A stretch of DNA of 64,000 bases from Lithospermum erythrorhizon (taxonomy: Eukaryota; Streptophyta; Magnoliopsida; Boraginales; Boraginaceae). The first letter of the stretch is position 1; each line of letters opens with the position of its first letter. The notes under the pieces are model-generated. The model had not been told where the DNA came from, ran no database searches, and saw only the letters and a list, made by a program, of their open reading frames with translations. This document shows positions 27,188-40,740 of the stretch, piece by piece. Position numbers and translations under genes: made by a program. The stretch lies in the NCBI GenBank assembly GCA_019722365.1, contig JADFUC010001249.1:62001-126000 (forward strand), written 5' to 3'.

Positions 27188-29120
27188 ATCTCCCACTTGA
27201 AGCTTTTTCAAATCACCGCCTTCAAGACTTCCACCTCATAGTTGAAGACCTTCGAGTTACTGGCCCTGTTAACCAAGCCGAACACAATCTCAGCCTTCTC
27301 CTTTGTTTGCTAACTTTGTAAACATATCAAATTTGATTCTCTCGATCTCCTAGAATCTGCTGTCAGACCCCATTTCTCCAATATTTAACGTATGAAATGG
27401 AACCTCGGCCCCTATGTGCTTTGTCCTCGCATGAAACACGGATTTTTAGCGATAAATCGCACTCGACTATCAAGATAAAAGCATCCAGTGTTTGGGTATT
27501 CAGCTTCTTCAAGAAAGTCTCGCAACCAAATCATTCTCTTCACCTGGCCCGCCATCCACATGTTCTCGCTTCATAATTTATGTCAGAATCTCGATTCCGC
27601 CTAATAGCGCACTCCCCAAACGTGAATGTTATCCACTAAGAGATCTTCTACTATCAACATCACCACCGCGTCGATCAGAGATCCATTAACCTCGCATTGT
27701 ATTTACGGAACATAAGGATTTTTCAAAGACTACTATCTCGTATCTCAAAATCCACTACGCCTTCCTCAATATTATTTCCCTATATATCTACCTGACAACT
27801 CTACGCGATGCCTAATATCAACATAGCATACATAAGACTACTCATCGCGTATACATAAGGCACCTTATCCATATACTCTAAATCATCTTCGGCCTGTGTG
27901 AATGCTTGTGATCGAGCACTGAAAATGAGCGGTACTAATCTGGTACTACGGGCTTTGCATCCAAGATGTCGAATCGCTGACATCTTCTTCGTATTCTTCT
28001 TGTGGGTCAAATCTCGCAGAATCCCGATCTCCGGACATTTCTATCCTTAATTTGCTTCGCCTCACCAGGTCTTTCTTATCGCAAATCCCACTTGTTAACT
28101 TTTTTCTTCAACATGTCTACCTTTTGCAAATTAGCTCCCCACAATCAACATATCATCAACATAAAGAAGTAAGATAACATAATCTTTTTTTGAAACTTCC
28201 TTTATGTAATAGCAAAGTGGGTCGGTCTCACAACTTACAACTTCAACCTTTGATAAAGTTATCAAAGGTAATATTCCATCGCCTCGGAGCTGCTTCAAGC
28301 CGCATGCTTCCTCAAGTTTGCGCACCAATTCTTCTTTCCCTCTTAACTTCAAAGCCTGAGGTTGCTTCATGAATAACTTCATCTGGGATCACCACGAGAA
28401 ACGCAGCTTTTACATCCATCCGATGTAGCGTGCGCATCATCTCTCGCCAATTAATCCCAAAAAACAGCTTCCGATTGTCACAAGCTCGACCACGGGCGAA
28501 TATTTCAACAGACAATTCCTTCCCTCTTTGAATCCCTTTGACAACCAAACGAAGCTTTATAGCCATACGTCCCTGCTCCTCCTTGATCCGGGTAGACCCA
28601 TTTATTCTCCGCAATATTCTTCTCTCGTTTCCTCGCGGTCTTGCTTCACTCACCGCCATGTTTGTCAACACGACCTTATCATCTCCTCTTTCATCGCTAA
28701 CTCCTACTTTGATCGCTGATCACATTGTACCGGCCGACATAACCAATGTGCTCGCCTGCCGGGCCATCGCCAGTAGTTAGCAGTGAGTATCACCTCTGGA
28801 AGCTGGTTTTCCTCGACACCTGCTATTCTTCTGAGACCAGGTGTCTCTACATCTTCATCACTATCAGAACAATCTCTTCATGCTGATCATCGACGTAAAT
28901 GTTATCATCGACTCGCTGCCTCCTCCATCCGAACCCATCTCTTCTAAAGGTGGCATATCGCCAGTAAAGACCTTTCAAAGATTTAGAGTTAGGTACGATC
29001 AAGACACGTTTATTTGGAAAGAACCCGAGTCATGCACCTTCTCCCGCAGATTGACTTCCTCGGCATTGGCCTTAATTTCTCCTTCCACTTCTCCTCTAAC
29101 ACTTTCTCAGTCTGCTCCCT
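27188..29120 (-). mobile_element. degenerate Ty1-copia pol (copy B)
   Basis: Reading downward from about 28671, the reverse transcriptase start is visible (TRIKEEQGR, then RLVVKGIQRG, then MDVKAAFL). At 28131-28382 come MKQPQALKLRGKEELVRKLE and the catalytic YVDDMLIVGS. At 27801-28010 comes EDDLEYMDKVPY...SLMYAM. Order and spacing match the Ty1-copia reverse transcriptase and RNase H junction. Frames shift between blocks and several stops occur, so no functional polyprotein remains. Above about 28,700 the hinge region has no recognisable integrase, and the upper boundary is uncertain. Confidence 0.85.
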
Positions 29121-30171
29121 CAGATAACACTGCTCATCAAGACCACATTTCGTCAATGATCTTCCTGCTCTTCAAATCATTGTCGTTGCACATGCTTCAA
29201 AATACTTTCGAAATCTCGAGAGAATCCCCATTAAATTCGAATCGAGATCGTGATTACAATAGATATCACAGACAAGCATATGACGATTTAGAAAACTTGA
29301 TAAAATTTACCTTACAAAGAAGATATTCCACATCTTATCTCGACAAAGGTTGGGGAACTGTTGACCAAATACAGTTCAGTTGGGATATGTATTTTTTCAA
29401 GCATATGGACATTACATCGACATTTACCGGCACTGATAGAAACTATCAGAGTGACTAATTAGTTCAGAAAAATAGTAATATGAAGAAATTGACAAATGAA
29501 AAATGAAAAATATTTACCATCCTTTTTACCAATACCAAACCGGTAACCGCGATTATGTTCCGTTATTGTTCATAGTTTGAAAAACTTTGGATTATGCAAA
29601 AATTGGGTCAGTTAACGTTGATAATAAAAAATTATTGTTTTTATAAATCAGTGAAGATGAGAGATGAAAAAAATTCATGATGTTTAATACGGTGGCGACT
29701 ACAAAGACAATGCGCAAGCATCTTATATAAAGAATAAAATACATGCAAATAAATTATTTTTAGTTCTTATATGTTGCTAAGCACGCGAGTAATTCGCTTG
29801 TTTAGTAACAAACATCATACCACCTCGGGCTTAGATGGCTCAATAAACATTTGCATAGTTTGCTTGTTCACACCTCGCTTTTTTGTGAAGCATGTAGTCT
29901 TATCATCACAATGGGTCGGGCAGACACCTTTATCGAGGAAGACAACTCTAATTACGCTTATGCTGTTGTTACCTATTATTTTTATTTCGCTTTTTATTGC
30001 TAAATTGACATCAAAATAATGTCCCTGTTCTCTTATAAACATATACATAGCTTTGTTTGTTTTAACTTCACAACCGTGAAATCAAAATTACACATTTTAT
30101 AAATTAATTTTAATTACAGTAATATGTTTATACTATGAAATAAAATTGCATTTTTTTATTTGGATAAAGTC

Positions 30172-30215
<44 letters not shown>

Positions 30216-33200
30216 TACTATAATTATTAATTACTCATTATTTTAAAGAGAATTTATATCACAGACTGCCTTTAAAAAATAGTTTTACAAAAAAGGAAGA
30301 GAAAAGAGTGCATTAATAAAATAACATAGAAACGTAGTGCGTGTAACTCGGATAGAAAACATATAAAAATCGTGAGGTAACATCGAAACGTAGATTAAAT
30401 AGCATAGAAAAACATAATTTATAATCTCTGAAATATACACAAACTAATCATCAAACTAATTTCATTCGGCCGTCTGTTGTTTTGTTCTTCATCTTGGGTG
30501 GCATTGTAACTCGGATAGTTATGCCAACCACGCCGGGCGGCGCATGAAATCAAGCCAAGCAGCACAAGGCCAAGCGGATCAAGTCTCAATATCGATCCAT
30601 CTACCTGACGACACCTAGAATCAGTCTCCTCTCACCACTAATTCGCTTGTTATGAAATAAACATGAAAATAATTTGTTTCAATGCACTGCTATACGCGAA
30701 AGGTGCAAGACAAATCAAGTTTTTTTTAGCACTTAAGAGACCGTGAATCAAGCAAATTGTATTAGGGCTTTATTGACAAGCAAATGGATATGATGTTATA
30801 TACAAACCAACAAAGTCGATAATTGCCCTGTTTTTGAAAACAATCATTCGTAAAATTGTTTTGTGTAAGCATGCGCAAAGTCTGCTTGAATGTAACTGAT
30901 ATATCATGAAAGCTAAGGCCAGATTATACGTGGAAGAAGTAAATTGTATTAGAGCTTCTGTAAGCAAACGTTTAATGAAGTTGATGGCTACTTTCACAAT
31001 CATGGTAAAATTCGCTTGTTTTGTACCAAACAAGGAAAAACATTGTTTTTATAGCTAACATGGTTACGAAATTTCTTGAAATAATTCGATTCGCGCGAAT
31101 ACGATAAATACATCATGAACGTGAATCATGTCCCGCTTTCGTGAACATAGTAAACGTTAACATATCAAATTCTATGTAACGTATAAAATTGTAAATGCTT
31201 ACTATACTATCGATTTGAAAATTATAAAACGCGGTCAGGTTTAACCTATAAATAGCAAAGAAAACAACAAGTGAATTATGAGATAAAATTAAATATATAT
31301 TAACTTCCTCGAAACATGTTCGGCCAAGTAAACAGCCACGTTGGTGGTCCCAAGCTTCTAAGAAACGGGTAGAACAAAAGTGACATTATTTCTTTCCTGC
31401 TTGTAGTCATGCATCGTATACAAAATTACGCAGTGACCATCGAAGACGCCAACGCAGTAGTTGTAAATTTCGGGCACCGGAAAAGAGTACCTTAACGGTG
31501 GGAAGCCGCGCGGGTCCAAGAAAGTACGGGAAGACATAACCATCCATTTCTTCATATGCCGAGGGGTCTAGGTTGGGCCGATCAAGAATCACGAGACGGC
31601 AACTGGGAACAAGAACAATGATGCTATCTCCAAGCTACATGCTTGCATCATTAAAGCAGGGTCGACTCAAGAAATGCTACCGACCTCACCAAGTTTACAA
31701 TGCGTAAATGTTACCGACTTACCGAATTTACAGCCAAGAAATGGGCGAAGATACGCAAAGAGAACGGTGTAGATACCAAAAAGATCACTGCTTGCAAAAA
31801 TTTTTTGTTTCTTTTGCAAAGAGAATAAATACTTCTCCGACTTTTAGTGTGTCGGGTTTGGCTAACTTTCTAGATGCTGTGATTAGTCACTTAGCTTCCT
31901 AAAGCGGCGTCAAAGTATATTCAGTGATAATGCCGACACCTATAACATAAAATACGACGGGTATGGCACTACCGAGGTCGTTTATACGAAAGTACAAATA
32001 AAATATTCACGCATGTTACGCTTCCTCGAATACGAAATGGAGGAAAATTACACGTGGGTTTTGACGCGGCCCGTGCATATTTGATACAACGAGGCGGCCA
32101 CACGCATTTGTCACGCTGCATCGGAATCGCTTTTGATAAACGTATCAGAAAAAGTGTTCTCGGATTTAAACACTATCTATGGCTACGACACATTGAACAA
32201 CGTGGTTCTAAGTAGAAAGCACTGCTCAACCGACGCCTACCAGACAAGCAGGTATGATTCAAACAACGCCGAAACTGGCTACACGCGCCTAATAAGAAGG
32301 AACGTGAGGCGCATAAAAAACATGTACATTTGGCAATCGGTTGGTAATGGATCGATCGAATATTGCAAAACTGCTGACGGGATCATCCCTACAAACCTTT
32401 AATATCCTCAGCTTGTCGGCCGACGTTATCTACTTCGCCATTATACAACCAATGTGTATGTTATTCAATATAAAAAATTATTTTATACAAGCATCATTTT
32501 AAGATGACAAATATAGTTCAATGACTTGTCATTAAATTTCAGGTCGAATGGGAAATATCACAGGTCAAAACGTGGAACTTGAAAGTTATCTTAAACTATC
32601 CGCTCGACACCATATTTCATACACTTGGCAAAGTCATATGGTCAAATACTCACATAAAAAAGTTAGTCGAGGTACAGTTAATTAGAACCGGAAAACAATA
32701 TTTATACTAACTTGTGAATTGCCTAAAAATATCAATGAAAGCTTTTCATCTAATAAACGGAGAATCGAAGGCTAAATGTACCTAGAGGCCGTGATTCTTG
32801 AAAGCTGTGTTGTTACATCGGGATCTAACACATGGTCTACCTCAGGGCCCATGTACTACAGCAAAGACATCCATAGAGGGATTAGCATTCTCTTAGTGAC
32901 ATACACGGTATTGGCAAAAGTTGACATGGAAGTTTCCATTGTGGTTACGATTTAGTATGACGAAAAAAATCGACCAAGACATTTATAACGATGGAAGTCT
33001 TCCAATTATCATACAGGCCTAACTCTGCTAATGACCCGCAAATTTCGTCGAAACCCAAACATCCCTAGGCGCCTGCAAGCCTGAAGCCAAACCGAGTAAA
33101 TAAAAAAGCCAAGGGGTTAGAACGGCTTCCGCTGGTATGGTGATAAAATTTATTAGTTACAATCTCCAAGGAAACGGGGCGTCAGGCGTGTTTCCAAAGT

Positions 33201-33800
33201 GGGTCTGCCTCGGTAGCCCGATGAGCATTTCAAAAGCTGCAAATATACGGTAGTCCATTGTCCTCTGTGACAATCAATACAATAGTCATCACTAACCCGA
33301 ATGTTCCTCTCCACAGATTGCGTGAACGCTCTATCGCGACCATTACCACTACAAGGTTCTATTTATGCCGGCCAATTTCGTCCGTATATGCTCCCCTTAT
33401 ATTGAAAAATTTACTCGTACATAGAGATGGTAATCGGCGTTTCTTGCAGCAAAGGGCATTGGAGATTTACTGAATGGATGAATGGTTCCGAAGCGTGAAC
33501 GATCTTCTTGCCGACTTTCTACCACCAGCAACCTCTTACGAGCGCATCTTAGGGAAGCTCATTCAAATGCTTACCACCTTGTTCTCGTAATATCTCACCT
33601 CGGCCCTCGGCTCCCCGTAGATAAATGGATAATGGACACAGCCAGGCCACATACAATGCCCATTTGAGGCATTTAATAACGCCGCAGAACAACTCCTGAT
33701 CAAAATAAACTCTCCAAAGAGAGCATTTGGTTTTAGAGAATGTCATGGAGGGAATCATTTTATATTGGTAAGATCATATCTCTCTCTCAAATTATGAATC
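29121..33800. other. unidentified block with scattered coding-like fragments
   Basis: No gene or element could be named. Three stretches look more like eroded coding DNA than intergenic DNA: the minus strand near 31358-31592 (DPSAYEEMDGYVFPYF in one frame, GFPPLRYSFPVPEIYNYCVG in another), the plus strand at 32133-32402 (an 89-codon frame), and 32541-32650 after an acceptor-like TTTCAG. The motif AATTCGCTTGTT recurs near 29788, 30640 and 31008. The mixture is consistent with a heavily mutated retroelement, but no pol motif was found. Confidence 0.4.
30175..30222. repeat. (ATT)n microsatellite
   Basis: A trinucleotide run TTATTATTATT... of about 45 bp lies in AT-rich DNA, with one or two interrupted units at its right side. 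Confidence 0.9.
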
Positions 33801-34378
33801 ACTTCGCTATTGGTCAGATACTAATTTGTCAAATTTAATCGTAGCTTACATGATGATCGCATTGATCATCCTATCCTCCACTAAGATCATCAGATTGGAA
33901 AAATGGACGAGATGTCGTACCAAGATTTAGAAATTCAATATAGAGAAAGAATCAATTTATTCAACGACATTAATGCAAATTTAACCACGCCGTCATGTAG
34001 ATATCAAGCTACGCTGAGCAACGTTGCTTTTAGCTATTCTCTATCATTATTTAATCTATTCTTATGTAATTAATTATTTAATTCATTCTTATGTAATTAA
34101 TTAATTAATTGTCTATGTAATTAATTTAAGTTTTCTAATATTAAATTATTTAATTCATTTTTATAAGAATGTTATATGACAAACAATCTAATGGCATGCT
34201 TTTTAGCAAACAAACAAATAACCTGCATGTTTATTTTCTTATGAACATGAACTTAATTAGCTAGTTGACATAGAAGCATGAAATTAATTCGCCATTTTGT
34301 TAAGTAGCAATAGCTTGCTTTTAAGCCGCAAAAGGATTTTTGATTGTCAGAAGTTTAAGTTAACCTACGTAATTCCGG

Positions 34379-34437
34379 CTTGTTTTATTATAAAGTTAAT
34401 GACACACCGCTTGTTTTATTATAAACAATGACACACC
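34379..34437. repeat. two-copy tandem repeat (about 30 bp)
   Basis: The unit GCTTGTTTTATTATAAA...AATGACACACC occurs twice back to back, 30 and 29 bp, followed by a third partial GCTTGTTT at 34444. No coding or regulatory role is evident. Confidence 0.8.
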
Positions 34438-36612
34438 ATTATTGCTTGTTTCAAGAATGATACAATTGCCAAGAAAAAGGACAAAATAAATATTTTCCTT
34501 CAGATAAGCATTACGTTTGGCAAGGTATAAGGTTTCTCAAACAAGAATTGGCTCGCTGGCCTGGTGTTATGGGAAAAGAACAAAACTAGCCATATGTGAT
34601 GCTAGTTATTTTCTTCTTACAAACTACTCCGTAATATATTATTGTAACTTAAATAATGTTCAGAAGATGATAACGAAGCGGGACCAAAACATATCATATG
34701 ATTACACTTTCTATAAGAATAAATATATGTGTATGCTGGGAAATACCAACTAGAAGAAATAAAAGAATGAATGTCCGACGGGTGGCTTTGTAGTGGTGAA
34801 CCATCTATATATCTAATTATAAATCCTTATGCTCTAATATCATATTAGAATATAAAATATATAAATATTATTGATAAATTTTCTCCTCAATTACATGCTA
34901 CGATCCTCTATTTGTAGCATACGTTAATCATAATCTAATGAATTACTCATAATACTAATCCTATCACAAATATAATACTAATCCTACTAGAATCGTGACA
35001 AGCTTGCCTCTATCCTGGGGCAGGCATTGAGTTCATTGGGAACTTGTCTAATAGCACTAGACTATCCTTATGTAACAAATCTTCATATATAATAGACATT
35101 TTTAAAAAATAAATTATGGTGGTGCAATTGTTGTACCATCCTGCCTAGCCTAGATCCGACTATGGTGCCTGTTCTCATCAGTTTGTTATGTCGTTCGAGT
35201 GAGAGGAATAGGCCAATTGATAAATTCAGCACTGGCTGCAAAATCAACAGTCAACAATCAAGATACTTTTAAGGTTATATTTAATCTCATGAGAAAATCT
35301 AAGTGGATGACATAGCCAGTAATGATAAAGGAACGAAGAAACACTTTAGAGAGAGAGACTGAGGAAGATACAGAGCAAAATGGGGGTGGGGGTTGAAATC
35401 AAGTGTAGAGAAAGATCGAGAGAGATGGAAAGGGAATTTTCAATTTTTTAATTAAATATATTCAAGGTACAAATCTTAAAACTGAGAGTATAACTCGTGC
35501 AGCGGGCGCGTGGGTTGGCAAAATGGTCTTTACGATCATCGCATGAGAAACGCACATTTCCCTTTATATACTACTTGATTGATTCAGTGAATTTATATTC
35601 ATAATATTACCCTGCACAGTTTATTTAAAATAAATCATTTGAGACTTGGTCTTGGTACGGCAAACAACTTGTTAAGTGATATGACTATTTAATGAGCTAA
35701 ATTAGCTAAACATCAAGGCCGCTACCCATTATCCAACGATATTTGACAGGCAAAGCTTATCGACCATCTTATATAGCTGGTCCAAGATGGCAACTCTTTG
35801 CTTTATTCCTTTTCTATTTAAACTTTTATTATTGGTAAGGGGTCAATGGGTCATGTAGAATATTGTTAATTAATAATGAGTCATTAATTAGTAAGAACAA
35901 GTTATAAAAATTCCAGTTAAGCTTTTCAAGAAAGGTACAATGAACTTCTGTTAATTAGTATTTTAATTAGGTGGAATTAAAGAGACAATTGAAACAAGAA
36001 CTAATCGACAAGCAACAAAGAAGAAGTGGCAGCCTAGCTTGGAGGTAGCTTCCAATAACCAAATGGAAAGGCCACCAGCCTAGCGTTACTCAAAATACTA
36101 CTCCATAAAATGGTAAGGGTATTATATTAGTATATAATGTGTGATATTATTCAATGATGGCTTTTGAATTAATACCGAAAATGACAAAGATATTGAACCA
36201 ATTGCAAATGATATGATTTCAGGTGTTATATATATAATATATTTAATTTTATTTCTTAACCGTTATTATAAAATTATTTTTCTTATTAACCTCTGCCATT
36301 GCTACCACTTGAATTGATCGAGCTTTATATAATCATATCAACCAAATTTGTTAGGTTGCATTAATTATGGCAAAAAGTATTGTATATATACTATAGTTAT
36401 CGCCAATATATACTTGGCTTTGCCTTTACATTTCTACATAACTTCAATTGCAAGGTGTTTGCATGTTATATATATAATCAAGAATAATCTTATGATAAAA
36501 TAAAAAATAAAATAAAATATTATGATCAACTTGGAGGATAGTTTAATAAATTTTAAAATAGACCAAATTTTTAATGTCCTGCTCTAGTTCTAGCTAGACT
36601 TGTAGTTATGTA

Positions 36613-36885
36613 CTCTCCACTTTTTTTGGGCCAGTTTCTTCTAAATCAATTTTTTATTTCAAATCACTGTTCTTTCTGTATTATGTAAAATTATAATTTT
36701 ACATTTTCAATATACTTTTATCTACTTTTTCTCTTATTAAATTATCAACCAACTAATAATATGGGCCAATTAATCAGTTTATTTTATATTTTTAATATAT
36801 TTTAATATACTTTTCGACTACTTTTTCATTTCCTTAATTTATATGCAAATAAATAAAAAAGACAACCAAAGAAACTGAAAGAAAG
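36613..36885. mobile_element. Stowaway-like MITE
   Basis: The left end CTCTCCACTTTTTTTGGGCC and the right end ...GACAACCAAAGAAACTGAAAG are imperfect inverted repeats, and TA flanks both sides. The interior segment CTACTTTTTCTCTTATTAAA, continuing TTATCAACCAACTAATAATA, is shared with the copy near 13.05 kb. Confidence 0.5.
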
Positions 36886-38442
36886 TAAATAAGTTGGAAA
36901 TTAATTTGATTTGTTTGAGTTACAGTCTTGACTCTTGCTTGAAAGGGAAATATATATAGTTATATAACGTACCAAATACACTAGCCATTATTGACTCATA
37001 TAGATAGTCATATTTGGAAGATGGAAAAAGACAATCCTCCATCCATTATATCATAATGTCACTTTTGAGCTTTCTGCATATAGCTTTAACCTTGTTAATT
37101 TGGAAATAAGTAAATATCGCAAGATTCTAACTTCTTCAGCCTGCATAGCCGAAGCTTTTAAAGGCGATGTAATATCGTATTAAAAGAATTTAAAGTGGTG
37201 CCTCGCCCCCCCGACCAAGATATCCCGTAATTTACCTTCTAATGCCAGAATCCTACGATATAAATAACGAGGGCCTTTTATGTGAAAGCTTCCAACCTTT
37301 TATAATGTCACTTTGAGGGTTGAGGATTTGAATTTTATAATGTCATCACTTTTGAAACAAAAAATAAATTACTTAGTAGTATTATTTTGATGGTTTTACA
37401 TTATTGATCTTTCTTTTGGGTGGTAAAGTGGACAATAATATATCTTGCATTATTGCACTTGTTATTGCATTAATAGGTAAACCGACTTCATTATACGGAA
37501 TAACAAAATAATTTATGCATTATCTCTTTATGGGCATTCAAATTGCAAATTATGACATTATTTACATTTATCAGAATTACTATTCTAATAAAACAAAATT
37601 ATGACAAAAGCATATTGTATTATTTATTCAATTATTGCTAGTATTGTATTATTTATTCAATTATTATTAATCATTTGCCCAAAATAATCAGTTTATTTAT
37701 TAATACTTTCATTTTAAGATAATTGACTAGATATTTCTTTTGTAATTAGGGATCGCCAGTCGCTATTTATCGAAGCCACAGACGTGTAGACTTTGAATGA
37801 CGTGAAAAGCCTCCAAGAAACCATACCAATCAAAGTTCACTATGACAAAACTCATGGCTGCACTGAATTAAAAAATATTAATAGAAAACCTTCGAATTTA
37901 TTAACTTGGCAAAGTGATAAAAACCTCGCGATTCCACCAACTAATCACCTTTGCGAAAGCATCGACCAAGATTTCTTTTCAACAAAACTAAGAGTAAAGC
38001 AAGCATGTTTTATTTTGCTAAAATCAACTTATAAGTTGATTTTAAAAAGTTCTAATTCCTAACTTTTTTCCACCAACTTATTTTACATCAACTTATTTTT
38101 CTAGTTTGACTTAATAAATTACTTAATTACCTCTTATTTAATTACAAACCACTCCCCCTTTGGGCTGGCGCTCTTGTAGTTTATTTTATTTTTTCTATCA
38201 AATTTATAAAGCTTATCAAGTATCCAAACATATATAAAAAATCTTATTATAAATTATATTAATTCAACAAAGTCAAAAACAAATTGAGCACTTATAAGAC
38301 ACGGGGCTACTGCCCCAGTCAATGTAGTCCACAAGAACCTTTACTCCACGTGGCAGTATTCCAAAATTGTGTCCAAATTCAACTTTGCCCAACAAATGCC
38401 AAACAAACATGTGGCCAAAATCATTGTCCAAAAAACAACTCA

Positions 38443-38450
38443 TATATAAA
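38443..38450 (+). promoter_or_regulatory. TATA box of the GT92 gene
   Basis: TATATAAA lies about 226 bp before the GT92 start codon and is followed by a leader containing a CT-rich tract. It is the best core-promoter match upstream of the gene. Confidence 0.55.
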
Positions 38451-38531
38451 TTATTACCACAAAATCTAATGCAGTACTAATATGCTTAAAAGAATCCCAA
38501 ATTTTACGCAAATTACCCAATCAACCATAAA

Positions 38532-38550
38532 CTCTCTCTCTCTCTCTCTC
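38532..38550 (+). repeat. (CT)n tract in the GT92 leader
   Basis: Nine or more CT dinucleotides lie in the presumed 5' untranslated region. Pyrimidine-rich tracts of this kind are common in plant leaders and can influence expression, but that role is inference here. Confidence 0.75.
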
Positions 38551-38675
38551 AAACAGTACCACATTTCAAGAACCTTGTTACCTTGTAGTAAACCTGTGTC
38601 GGCCACCTCCATCATCTTTGTCAGATCTAAGTACAACCCATTTTGCAGAAAGCACAATCATTCTTGCAATCTTCC

Positions 38676-40580
38676 ATGGATTCTTCAGACCATCATCACA
38701 AACGCAAACGTTTTCCCAAACCCATATCTCCAATATTATCAAACTTTCCTTATTGCCAACATTTTTCTTGTTCAAATTCAAAGTTGTTATCAGTAAGGTT
38801 TCTTGTTTTGATATTGGCTAGCTTCATTACTTTAGTTTATCTTGTTTCAGTTGTTTTGCATGTGAATAGTTCAGCTCGTTTTAGGCCTGTTTTAGTTGTT
38901 TCTAGCTTTTCTTTGTTGTCTTCATATGGTTTTTCAAGAAGTATTCAAAGTGTTTTAAAGTTTGATGATTTTTTAGTACCATTGAAAATTGAAGATCGAA
39001 TATTGATGCCTGATCATGTTTTGTTGTTGGTTTCTAATGTGAGAAGTAAAGGGTTGTTGTTGAAAAGTCAAGAATTGGAATGTGTGTATGGTAAAAATGA
39101 GTTGAATGTAAGTTTTGATGGAAAAGGTGATAATGATGAAGGTGTTTTGGGGCAAAGTGTGTTGTCAATAAATGAGTATGATGAGTTTAGGTTGATTGTG
39201 AGATGTCCACTTCCTCCTGCAAATTATTCGGCTTTTTTGAATTTGTGGAAGAGACAGAGAAATAGGATTGGTATGAGAGGTGAAAATGGTGTTTGGAGGA
39301 GTAATCAGAGTGTGAATTCTTGGGAAAATGTTGCATATGCAGCAACATTGGATGATGATACAGTTGTGGTGTTTGTGAAAGGGTTGAACCTAAGGCCGGG
39401 TCGGGAATCTGATCCGAGTCAGTTTAGTTGTCATTTTGGATTGGGGAATTGGAAATCAGATGAGAAGTTCATGTTTACGACTAGAGCTGTTACTGCTGCT
39501 CAAGAAGTTGTGAGGTGTTTGTTGCCTCGAAGTATTAGGAAGAGTCCTGAAAAGGCTCGAGGTATTCGAGTTTCAGTTGGCGTGAGACCTCATGTTCATG
39601 CCCGAGCTCATGAACGAGTGATAGTGCCATCTGTGGCGAAAATATTCAGTCCAAGCGTTGAGGAGAGGAAGAGTGGTAAGGATAAGTATGAGCTGTGTGT
39701 GTGTACGATGCTATGGAATCAAGCCCCTGCCCTTCGTGAATGGATCATGTATCATTCCTGGCTGGGAGTTCAGAGGTGGTTTATTTATGATAACAATAGC
39801 AATGATGGAATTGAAGAAGTCGTTGAAGAACTGGACTCTGAGAATTATAATGTTACTAGGCATGTCTGGCCATGGGTTAAGACTCAAGAAGCGGGATTCT
39901 CGCATTGTGCTTTGAGAGCAAAGGACGAATGTCGATGGGTCTCATTCATGGATGTTGATGAATACTTCTATTTCCCTTATACTACGCCAAGGCACCAGCT
40001 TTACAGAGAATTAGGTTATGCTGGGCAGAATGCCCTTCGTTCGCTTGTGGAGAATGTGACATTATCGGCTGAACCTATAGCCGAGATCAGAACATCTTGT
40101 CACAGTTTTGGGCCATCAGGTTTGGACTCACCTCCTCCTCAAGGAGTTACTGTGGGGTATACTTGTCGGCTTCAGAGTCCAGAGAGGCACAAATCAATCA
40201 TTCGCCCCGATGCTCTAGATGCAACTCTTCTAAATGTGGTGCACCACTTTCACATAAGGAAAGGCTTCAGTTACCTCAATTTGCCACAGAGCACAGCCGT
40301 CATCAACCACTACAAATTCCAGGTGTGGGATGTTTTCAAAGCAAAGTTCTACCGAAGAGTCGCTACCTACGTTGCTGACTGGCAAGAAAACCAAAACGAA
40401 GGGTCTAGGGATCGAGCACCCGGGTTAGGCACGGAGGCCATTGAGCCGCCTAATTGGTCACATAAGTTCTGTGAGGTCTGGGATACCGGCCTACGAGATT
40501 TTGTTCTGGCCAACTTGGCTGACCGGTCGACTAGTCTTCTCCCCTGGGAGAACCCAAAGCATAGAGCCATCCATGTATAG
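38676..40580 (+). CDS. glycosyltransferase family 92 protein (At1g27200 type)
   Basis: This is a Golgi type II membrane glycosyltransferase of family 92 (formerly DUF23), the family that includes the galactan synthases GALS1-3. The acceptor of this subgroup is not known. The single intact exon gives 634 residues from the ATG at 38676 (MDSSDHHHKRKR). An upstream in-frame ATG at 38643 would add 11 residues, but the basic start just before the membrane anchor matches the family style. The membrane segment is at about residues 37-58 (FLVLILASFITLVYLVSVVL). The catalytic region follows at about 345-600: YELCVCTMLWNQAPALREWI, WFIYDNNSNDGIEEVV, the metal-binding DVD in SFMDVDEYFYFP, then CRLQSPERHKSIIRP, a VVHHFHIRKGF segment, AVINHYKFQVW, and an ending rich in W and P. 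No disruption is seen. A TATA box and a polyadenylation signal flank it. Confidence 0.95.
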   Translation: MDSSDHHHKRKRFPKPISPILSNFPYCQHFSCSNSKLLSVRFLVLILASFITLVYLVSVVLHVNSSARFRPVLVVSSFSLLSSYGFSRSIQSVLKFDDFLVPLKIEDRILMPDHVLLLVSNVRSKGLLLKSQELECVYGKNELNVSFDGKGDNDEGVLGQSVLSINEYDEFRLIVRCPLPPANYSAFLNLWKRQRNRIGMRGENGVWRSNQSVNSWENVAYAATLDDDTVVVFVKGLNLRPGRESDPSQFSCHFGLGNWKSDEKFMFTTRAVTAAQEVVRCLLPRSIRKSPEKARGIRVSVGVRPHVHARAHERVIVPSVAKIFSPSVEERKSGKDKYELCVCTMLWNQAPALREWIMYHSWLGVQRWFIYDNNSNDGIEEVVEELDSENYNVTRHVWPWVKTQEAGFSHCALRAKDECRWVSFMDVDEYFYFPYTTPRHQLYRELGYAGQNALRSLVENVTLSAEPIAEIRTSCHSFGPSGLDSPPPQGVTVGYTCRLQSPERHKSIIRPDALDATLLNVVHHFHIRKGFSYLNLPQSTAVINHYKFQVWDVFKAKFYRRVATYVADWQENQNEGSRDRAPGLGTEAIEPPNWSHKFCEVWDTGLRDFVLANLADRSTSLLPWENPKHRAIHV

Positions 40581-40669
40581 TAGATGCACACAGAGATTCA
40601 CAGGAAATTCCCACATTCATTCTTTATTAGTTTTATTTGTTCTTGATTTTGGTATCTGATTCTTTGGTA

Positions 40670-40675
40670 AATAAA
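40670..40675 (+). terminator. polyadenylation signal of the GT92 gene
   Basis: AATAAA lies 90 bp after the GT92 stop codon in T-rich sequence. Confidence 0.6.
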
Positions 40676-40740
40676 ATATTTTGACAGAATGAAAATGAAA
40701 TCTTCAACTTACTGTATGATGCTCTGAATTGAATAACTTT

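Larger units (their letters stand above)
33801..38442. other. AT-rich intergenic region
   Basis: No gene was found. The region contains ATTAATTA-rich low-complexity DNA near 34060-34130, a short tandem duplication at 34379-34437 and a MITE at 36613-36885. The last few hundred bases are the promoter side of the GT92 gene. Confidence 0.6.

Noticed and set aside
28841..29458. 205-codon open frame on the plus strand
   Set aside because: It starts next to and partly opposite the decayed minus-strand copia element, has no recognisable motif, and has the Ser/Leu-rich composition of antisense translation.
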